A stretch of 64,000 nt of DNA from Poriferisodalis sp965221945 (GTDB taxonomy: Bacteria > Actinomycetota > Acidimicrobiia > Acidimicrobiales > Poriferisodalaceae): assembly GCF_965221945.1 (NCBI RefSeq), contig NZ_OZ244925.1, forward strand, positions 3,410,001 through 3,474,000, written 5' to 3'. The notes beneath the pieces are model-generated. The model searched no databases. It had not been told where the DNA came from and saw nothing but the letters and a program-made list of their open reading frames with translations. A program made the translations under genes and the position numbers. Below are positions 59,691 to 64,000 of the stretch, one piece after another (the stretch's first letter is position 1; each line of letters opens with the position of its first letter).

Positions 59691-60910
59691 GCCCGCTGCT
59701 GTTTCTGGCTATCGCCATAGTGGTGCCGTTGTTGGGAATGGCTGTGCTGGGCGTGGGCGCCCGCTTGAAGAGCCAGCGTGTGACCGACGACGAAACCGAG
59801 CCGTTCCGGCGGAGGTTGGCATCGATTGCTCCCCGATCGTCGGGTGGGCGATCGTTGGGCACACCGGGGCTGGTGCAGATGATGCGGCGGCTGAGGGGCG
59901 CACGAGGCGCTGACCCGGCTGACGCGAGCGATGCGGCTGTTGATGCGGCGGCAGCCAACGCGGGAACAAGAGGCTCAGCGGACAGCGCGGCGTCGAGAGG
60001 CGCTGCGGCGAGGGACGCGGCTGGCGGTGCGGCGGCGAGAAGCACGGCGGCGGGTGGCGCGGCTGACGGTGGGTTGGCGGGTGGCGCTGCGGCGGGTGGC
60101 GCGGCGTCTGACGCTGGGACGGCTGGGAACGATGGGGGCAGAAGGCAACGGCGCGGCCGGCGTCGGCAGCGCACCCAACGGCCCGAGACAACAATCGGCG
60201 TAGTTCGCCCCAAGGCCACGACTGCCAGCGTCCGGCTGATCGAGCGCGAGTACTCGTTGCCGCTGCTGCCACCATTCAGCGCCGAGCATGACGATCCCGC
60301 TTGGCAGCGACGGGATGCCCGCACGCATGCACCCGGCCGACGACCCGAAGCCCGGCAACCACCGGCCCGAAAGACGGAGCCATCGGCCAGTTCAACCCAG
60401 CCTCTGGCCAGTTCAACCCAGTCTCCGCCCAGTTCAACCCAGCCAGGGTTCGGTTCTGCACAGTCGCCGGCTCATTCAGCGCAACCAAGGGTCGGCTCTG
60501 CACGATCGCTGGCCGATACGACGCAGCCGTCGCCGCGCTCGATACGGCCGCCGGGTTCCAGCGTTCGCCTCCTACCCGCACAGGGGAGCGGCCGAGACCA
60601 AGATCAGCATCGACGGCCTGTCTCAAGCCCGGCATCCGATGGCCGTCCTGATGCCGACCGTCCTGATGCCAGCCGCCGCGGTGCCGTCCGTCGTGATGCC
60701 GACCGCCGCGGTGCCGTCCGTCGTGATGCCGACCGCCGCGTACACAGCACAGTCGGCACTCCTCTGACCGCCCCCACAGCTCCGGAGCCCCCGCAGGCTG
60801 CGCCCCAGTTCAAGGGCACAGTGCGGCTCGTGGAGGTCCAGACTCCAATCGTGCCTCCACGCAACGAACGGGTCACATCTCGCAACCAAAGGCGTCGTCC
60901 TGCCTCGTGA
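59687..60910 (+). CDS. Low-complexity membrane protein of unknown function
   Basis: 407 aa, starting within the moaE stop. One membrane helix (LLFLAIAIVVPLLGMAVLGV, 4-23), then Ala/Gly-rich (70-150), Ser/Thr/Gln/Pro-rich 7-residue repeats (SSTQP, ~235-280) and Arg/Asp repeats (RGAVRRDAD twice, ~330-350). The end FKGTVRLVEVQTPIVPPRNE looks ordered. It overlaps the mreB-like CTG start. Repeats at 60381-60520 and 60650-60735 are of 21 and 30 bp. A second frame in 59930-60200 is Arg-rich, so frame shifting during evolution is possible. Confidence 0.5.
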   Translation: MSPLLFLAIAIVVPLLGMAVLGVGARLKSQRVTDDETEPFRRRLASIAPRSSGGRSLGTPGLVQMMRRLRGARGADPADASDAAVDAAAANAGTRGSADSAASRGAAARDAAGGAAARSTAAGGAADGGLAGGAAAGGAASDAGTAGNDGGRRQRRGRRRQRTQRPETTIGVVRPKATTASVRLIEREYSLPLLPPFSAEHDDPAWQRRDARTHAPGRRPEARQPPARKTEPSASSTQPLASSTQSPPSSTQPGFGSAQSPAHSAQPRVGSARSLADTTQPSPRSIRPPGSSVRLLPAQGSGRDQDQHRRPVSSPASDGRPDADRPDASRRGAVRRDADRRGAVRRDADRRVHSTVGTPLTAPTAPEPPQAAPQFKGTVRLVEVQTPIVPPRNERVTSRNQRRRPAS

Positions 60911-61904
60911 CCTGGCGATCGATCTCGGCACCGCGAACACGCTGGTGTACGAGCGGGGACGCGGCATCGTGTTCAACGAGCCGTCGGTCATCGCTCTCAA
61001 TGAGCGTTCGGGCGACGTGCTGTCGGTCGGGCGCGAAGCGTGGCAGATGATCGGGCGCACGCCCAGCTACATCATCGCTGCACGACCGCTGCGCCACGGT
61101 GCCATCACTGACTTCGACATCACCCAGCGGATGATCCGGCTCATCCTCCAGGGCGTCGGTGTCGGCCGCTTCGGCCGGACCCGTGTCGCTGTCTGCGTGC
61201 CGTCGCTCATCACGCCGGTGGAACGGCGTGCGGTGATCGAGGCTGCGCGTCGAGCTGGTGCGTCCGATGTCCGGCTCATCGAGCAGCCGATCGCCGCGGC
61301 CATCGGCTCCGGCCTGCCGATCCACGAGCCCACCGGCTCGCTGGTGATCGACATCGGTGGCGGCACCGCCGAGATTGCGATGGTGTCGCTAGGCGGCATG
61401 GTGTCGCTGCGTGCGGTGCGGGTGGGGTCTTTCGACTTCGACACTGCACTGATGAACTACTCACGACGTGTGCACGGCATCGCCATCGGCGAGCGCACTG
61501 CCGAGGAACTGAAGATCAGTATCGGGTCGGCGTGGCCGATCGACGACAAGTTCGACGCCGAAGTGAAGGGGCGCGACCTGACAACGGGGCTGCCCCGCAC
61601 GTTCCTCATCACACCGACCGAGGTGCGATCGGCGCTGGCAGACACGGTGGAGCTCATCGTGGAGGCCGTGCTGGAGTGCTTGGGCGAGGCACCGCCGGAG
61701 CTGGCACAGGACCTTATTCACACCGGTGCCCTGATGGTCGGCGGCGGGTCTCTGCTGCGGGGGCTGGACCAGCGCATCGCATCTGAGGCTCGGGTGCCGG
61801 TGCTGCGGTCGGAGTCGCCGCTTGAGACGGTGGTGCTAGGTGCGGGCCGAGCGCTCGAGAACTTCGAAGCACTGCACGCCTCGCACACCATTCCCGGCCG
61901 GTAG
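60900..61904 (+). CDS. MreB-like bacterial actin (probable CTG start)
   Basis: 334 aa from CTG 60900. PRDLAIDLGTANTLVYERGR is the standard MreB N-terminus and is cut off at GTG 60945, the first conventional start. AAAGG lies 7 nt before the CTG, which overlaps the preceding gene by 11 bp. PSYIIAARPLRHGAITDFDI, the second phosphate loop LVIDIGGGTAEIAMVSLGG and GGGSLLRGLDQRIA are family motifs. MreB organises the cell wall at the membrane; MreC/MreD are not adjacent, so a specialised MreB/Mbl role is possible. Confidence 0.85.
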   Translation: MPRDLAIDLGTANTLVYERGRGIVFNEPSVIALNERSGDVLSVGREAWQMIGRTPSYIIAARPLRHGAITDFDITQRMIRLILQGVGVGRFGRTRVAVCVPSLITPVERRAVIEAARRAGASDVRLIEQPIAAAIGSGLPIHEPTGSLVIDIGGGTAEIAMVSLGGMVSLRAVRVGSFDFDTALMNYSRRVHGIAIGERTAEELKISIGSAWPIDDKFDAEVKGRDLTTGLPRTFLITPTEVRSALADTVELIVEAVLECLGEAPPELAQDLIHTGALMVGGGSLLRGLDQRIASEARVPVLRSESPLETVVLGAGRALENFEALHASHTIPGR

Positions 61905-61920
61905 CGGACCGTCCGCAGCG

Positions 61921-61965
61921 GTGGCGTCCGCTGGGGTGGCGTCCGCTGGGGTGGCGTCCGCTGGG
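61921..61965 (+). repeat. Three tandem 15-bp repeats at the lipoprotein start
   Basis: GTGGCGTCCGCTGGG at 61921, 61936 and 61951, followed by GTGGTGCGT at 61966. Each unit begins with an in-frame GTG, so up to four in-frame start codons are available. Confidence 0.95.
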
Positions 61966-63333
61966 GTGGTGCGTCGGGCTGTCTTCTGGGTGACCGCATT
62001 GATGTTGCTGGCGGTCGCGGGCTGCTCGGGATCGCCTTCTGAACCAGCGCCAACGTTCCCGCCGCAACCGGCTCCCGCCGATGGCTTCGACGCAGGCACG
62101 TTGACCTTGGGTGTGTTGGTTGACCTATCGGGCCCAGGCGCCGGGGCGGATCGTGCGGCGCTCGCCGGCGTGCAGGCCTACTGGGCTGGGGTCAATGCTC
62201 GTGGCGGGGTGGCGCAGCTGTACTCGGTCGAGTTGTCGGTGAGGGACCTAGGCAATGTTGAAGCGGCCGCTGCCGCGCTCGAGGGGTGGGACATAGCAGC
62301 GCTGGCCTACGTGAGCGCGGGCGTCGACACGGTCGAGCTCACCAGGCCTCGTCGCACCTCGTCCGGCACTCCCTCCGAAGTCCCGTCTGACGTCTCGCTC
62401 ACGAATTTGCCCCTTCCGGCCGTGCCCGCGGTGGCCACGCTCGGCGGTGAGGACCTGGCCTGGGTACTCACATCGACAACGCCGGTGGAGCTGACCACGG
62501 TGGCCCTGCTGGACCGATTCCGAGCGAGCGGTCCGGGGGCGACCTGGTGCGTCGTGCTGGACGGCTCACACCTCGGCCGTCAGGTTGCGGCAGCGGCCCA
62601 TGTGGCGGGCGCGGCCCGTGAGACGGTGCCGGCGATGCTCGACCTCGACGTGGGCGAGATCGAGGTGCTCGACCTGTCTGCATCTGTGTTCGACATCGCC
62701 GACGCGGTCGCCGACCGACGTTGCCGCTACGTGCTGGTCGAGGTTGCCGAGCCGCGGGCGACCGGTGTGCTCGAACAACTGCCGCCGAACCTGACCGTGG
62801 TGCGGCGCGCCACCCTGGCTGCCGAACTTGAACTGCCGACGCAGGTAGAGCTGTTCATCGACCCGGCGCCGCCGTGGACGGCCGGCCAGTCCGCTGTGAT
62901 GGACGCTTTCGCCGCCGACTGGGCAAGCTTCGCCGCTGGCACGCAGCCTGTCTCGGGCTCGCAGCCTGTCTCGGGCACGCAGCCCGACTCGCGCACGCAG
63001 CCCGACTCGGGCACGCGGGCTGGATGGCTGTCGCAGTTGCGCCTGCACGCACTGCTGGAGGACGCAATCGCTGGCGGCGACGTGAGCCGTGAGCTACTGG
63101 TGGAGCTCTCTGGACTTATCGAGCCGGTCGATCCCGATCGCAACACGCTGCCCGGCGTGCCCCGCCTCGGCATGGACATCTCCGAACCAGTCGGCGGCGG
63201 TCCGTTGCGCACGCTCCGTCTCTACGGACGCAGCGACGTCGGCGCAGACGCCCGCGGACTGCGCCAAGTACTCCTCTACGACGCAACACGCTTCGTGGAA
63301 GAACTGCGAGACCGCCTCAGCACCCGTGGCTAG
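61966..63333 (+). CDS. Periplasmic-binding-type lipoprotein (branched-chain amino-acid transporter-like)
   Basis: 455 aa from GTG 61966 (three upstream GTG copies are in frame). Signal peptide VVRRAVFWVTALMLLAVAGC carries the lipobox LAVAGC. TLTLGVLVDLSGPGAGADRAALAGVQAY and later AVATLGGEDLAWVLTSTTPVEL resemble the type I periplasmic-binding fold (Peripla_BP_6). A short repeat (TQPVSGSQPVSGTQPDS) interrupts the C-terminal lobe. No permease or ATPase is nearby, so it may be an orphan binder. 62 bp after mreB-like. Confidence 0.7.
   Translation: MVRRAVFWVTALMLLAVAGCSGSPSEPAPTFPPQPAPADGFDAGTLTLGVLVDLSGPGAGADRAALAGVQAYWAGVNARGGVAQLYSVELSVRDLGNVEAAAAALEGWDIAALAYVSAGVDTVELTRPRRTSSGTPSEVPSDVSLTNLPLPAVPAVATLGGEDLAWVLTSTTPVELTTVALLDRFRASGPGATWCVVLDGSHLGRQVAAAAHVAGAARETVPAMLDLDVGEIEVLDLSASVFDIADAVADRRCRYVLVEVAEPRATGVLEQLPPNLTVVRRATLAAELELPTQVELFIDPAPPWTAGQSAVMDAFAADWASFAAGTQPVSGSQPVSGTQPDSRTQPDSGTRAGWLSQLRLHALLEDAIAGGDVSRELLVELSGLIEPVDPDRNTLPGVPRLGMDISEPVGGGPLRTLRLYGRSDVGADARGLRQVLLYDATRFVEELRDRLSTRG
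62938..63009 (+). repeat. Four tandem 18-bp units inside the lipoprotein gene
   Basis: Period 18, encoding GTQPVS, GSQPVS, GTQPDS, RTQPDS. In-frame, with single-base differences. Confidence 0.9.
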
Positions 63334-63465
63334 ACGAGCTTGTGTCCCGTGTCTCGGTGCATGGGAGTGGGGGCATCCGTGCTTCAAACAGATGCAGCGC
63401 TTCGTGCGCTGGCGGGTCGGCGGGTCAGCGGTCAGGCAGGGCAGGACACGAATTCGGCAGCGCTG

Positions 63466-64000
63466 TCAGTGGACAGGCACGCCGAGCAATTCGCCGGCGA
63501 CGGCTCGCACCTGGCGGTCACGGTCCTCGAGCGCCGCTCGCACAGCGTCGGCGGCACGGTCATCGTCGAACTGGTGCAGGCCTAGCAGCGCCCGGCGCCG
63601 GATCTGAGGACGATCCTCCATGGCGGCCAACAGGACTTCGAGCGCCATCGCCTGAGCCGCATCAGGACCTGCGTCAGCGTCAGCATCAGCATCCAAGCCC
63701 GCGGCAATCGCACCCAGCGCCGCGACAGCACTCTCACGGCACAGCGGATCATCGTGTCCACGGGCAACCTGGCACAGCTCCTCAACCGGCCCAGGATCCC
63801 GGTCACGCTCGCCGAGCGCAGCCGCCGCAGCCTCCACCACTGACACATCCGGATCGCTCAGCAGCCCCACAAGCTCGACCTCGACCGGTGCCAATTCCGC
63901 AGCACGGCACCGCACCGCCGCTGCCTCATCCCCCAGCGCCCGCCTGATCTGGGCGACCTGCAGCTCACCGCAGCGCGCCAGTGCCCCGAGCGCCGCCGCT
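63466..64000 (-). CDS. HEAT-repeat-like protein (N-terminus outside window)
   Basis: The reverse strand is open from 64000 to a TGA at 63466 (178 residues visible). Repeating helical pairs: LVGLLSDPDVSVVEAAAAAL, CQVARGHDDPLCRESAVAAL, LLAAMEDRPQIRRRALLGL, VRAALEDRDRQVRAVAGELL. The spacing of ~35 residues and D/R-turn pattern are HEAT-like. An Asp/Ala stretch (DADADADAG) interrupts them. Partner and function unknown. The 130 bp between it and the lipoprotein hold no gene. Confidence 0.75.
   Translation of the reverse strand, partial: AAALGALARCGELQVAQIRRALGDEAAAVRCRAAELAPVEVELVGLLSDPDVSVVEAAAAALGERDRDPGPVEELCQVARGHDDPLCRESAVAALGAIAAGLDADADADAGPDAAQAMALEVLLAAMEDRPQIRRRALLGLHQFDDDRAADAVRAALEDRDRQVRAVAGELLGVPVH

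Noticed and set aside
59931..60203. Arg-rich 90-residue frame inside the low-complexity gene
   Set aside because: No start signal or conserved motif; it arises from repetitive GCGGGTGGCGCG-like DNA.
60945..61904. MreB-like gene starting at GTG 60945
   Set aside because: This would remove the phosphate-binding DLGTANT segment that all functional MreB proteins have.

Overview
The window reads as a chromosomal segment of a high-GC actinobacterium, most likely class Acidimicrobiia. Three WhiB-family proteins, a GlnR-type orphan regulator, a SenX3/RegX3-like phosphate system, a PPOX/F420-type flavoprotein, an acyl-CoA carboxylase with an epsilon subunit, ethylmalonyl-CoA mutase and abundant GTG starts all fit. 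Class-level placement is inference from gene content; no rRNA is present.

Layout. 1-8.4 kb: MerR and TetR regulators, an MttB-like methyltransferase, an acyl-CoA ligase, a 5'-3' exonuclease, a MazEF-type toxin-antitoxin pair and acyl-CoA carboxylase beta/epsilon. 8.4-11.8 kb: an accessory island with an ISL3-type insertion sequence (8-bp target duplication) and an AlbA_2/Schlafen-like gene, bordered by two similar ~21-bp direct repeats. 11.9-20.3 kb: CoA transferase, ethylmalonyl-CoA mutase, Aat, a cyclophilin, LysC-Asd, a beta-hydroxyacid dehydrogenase and tRNA-Pro. 20.4-27 kb: a receiver protein, an NfeD-like membrane protein, WhiB, then selB and selA with a tRNA-like element between them, and a NUDIX hydrolase. 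27.1-29.4 kb: decayed genes (a frameshifted secreted FN3/RCC1-type protein and a broken DUF4143 ATPase). 29.4-35.2 kb: Mrp, an A-type Fe-S carrier, a compact xanthine-dehydrogenase-like fusion, an intact DUF4143 ATPase, PPOX and RidA. 35.2-42.5 kb: GlnR, two unrelated glutamine synthetases, NadE, a sigma factor and a phosphoesterase. 42.5-46.8 kb: tRNA-Sec and a compact Tad/Flp pilus operon. 47-55.4 kb: WhiB, TatA, WhiB, then pstSCAB-phoU-histidine kinase-response regulator behind a six-unit PHO-box array. 55.4-64 kb: MFS transporter, DUF2342 protein, epimerase, MoaE, a low-complexity membrane protein, an MreB-like actin, a periplasmic-binding lipoprotein and the end of a HEAT-repeat gene.

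Working together. selA, selB and tRNA-Sec supply most of the selenocysteine insertion machinery; no selenoprotein or selD was recognised here. The pst-phoU-kinase-regulator block is a complete phosphate uptake and sensing module. GlnR with GlnA and GlnII forms a nitrogen locus. LysC and Asd begin the aspartate family pathway. MoaE would support molybdenum cofactor enzymes.

Recurring oddities. (i) Three genes (XDH-like fusion, TadE-like, MreB-like) have family-typical N-termini that lie upstream of any ATG/GTG/TTG, and each begins at a CTG with a purine-rich motif 7 nt upstream. (ii) Short tandem repeats recur inside genes and at gene starts. (iii) A tRNA-like RNA lies between selA and selB although the real tRNA-Sec is 18 kb away. 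These are the best candidates for something new. I did not find a CRISPR array, prophage or obvious new defence operon.
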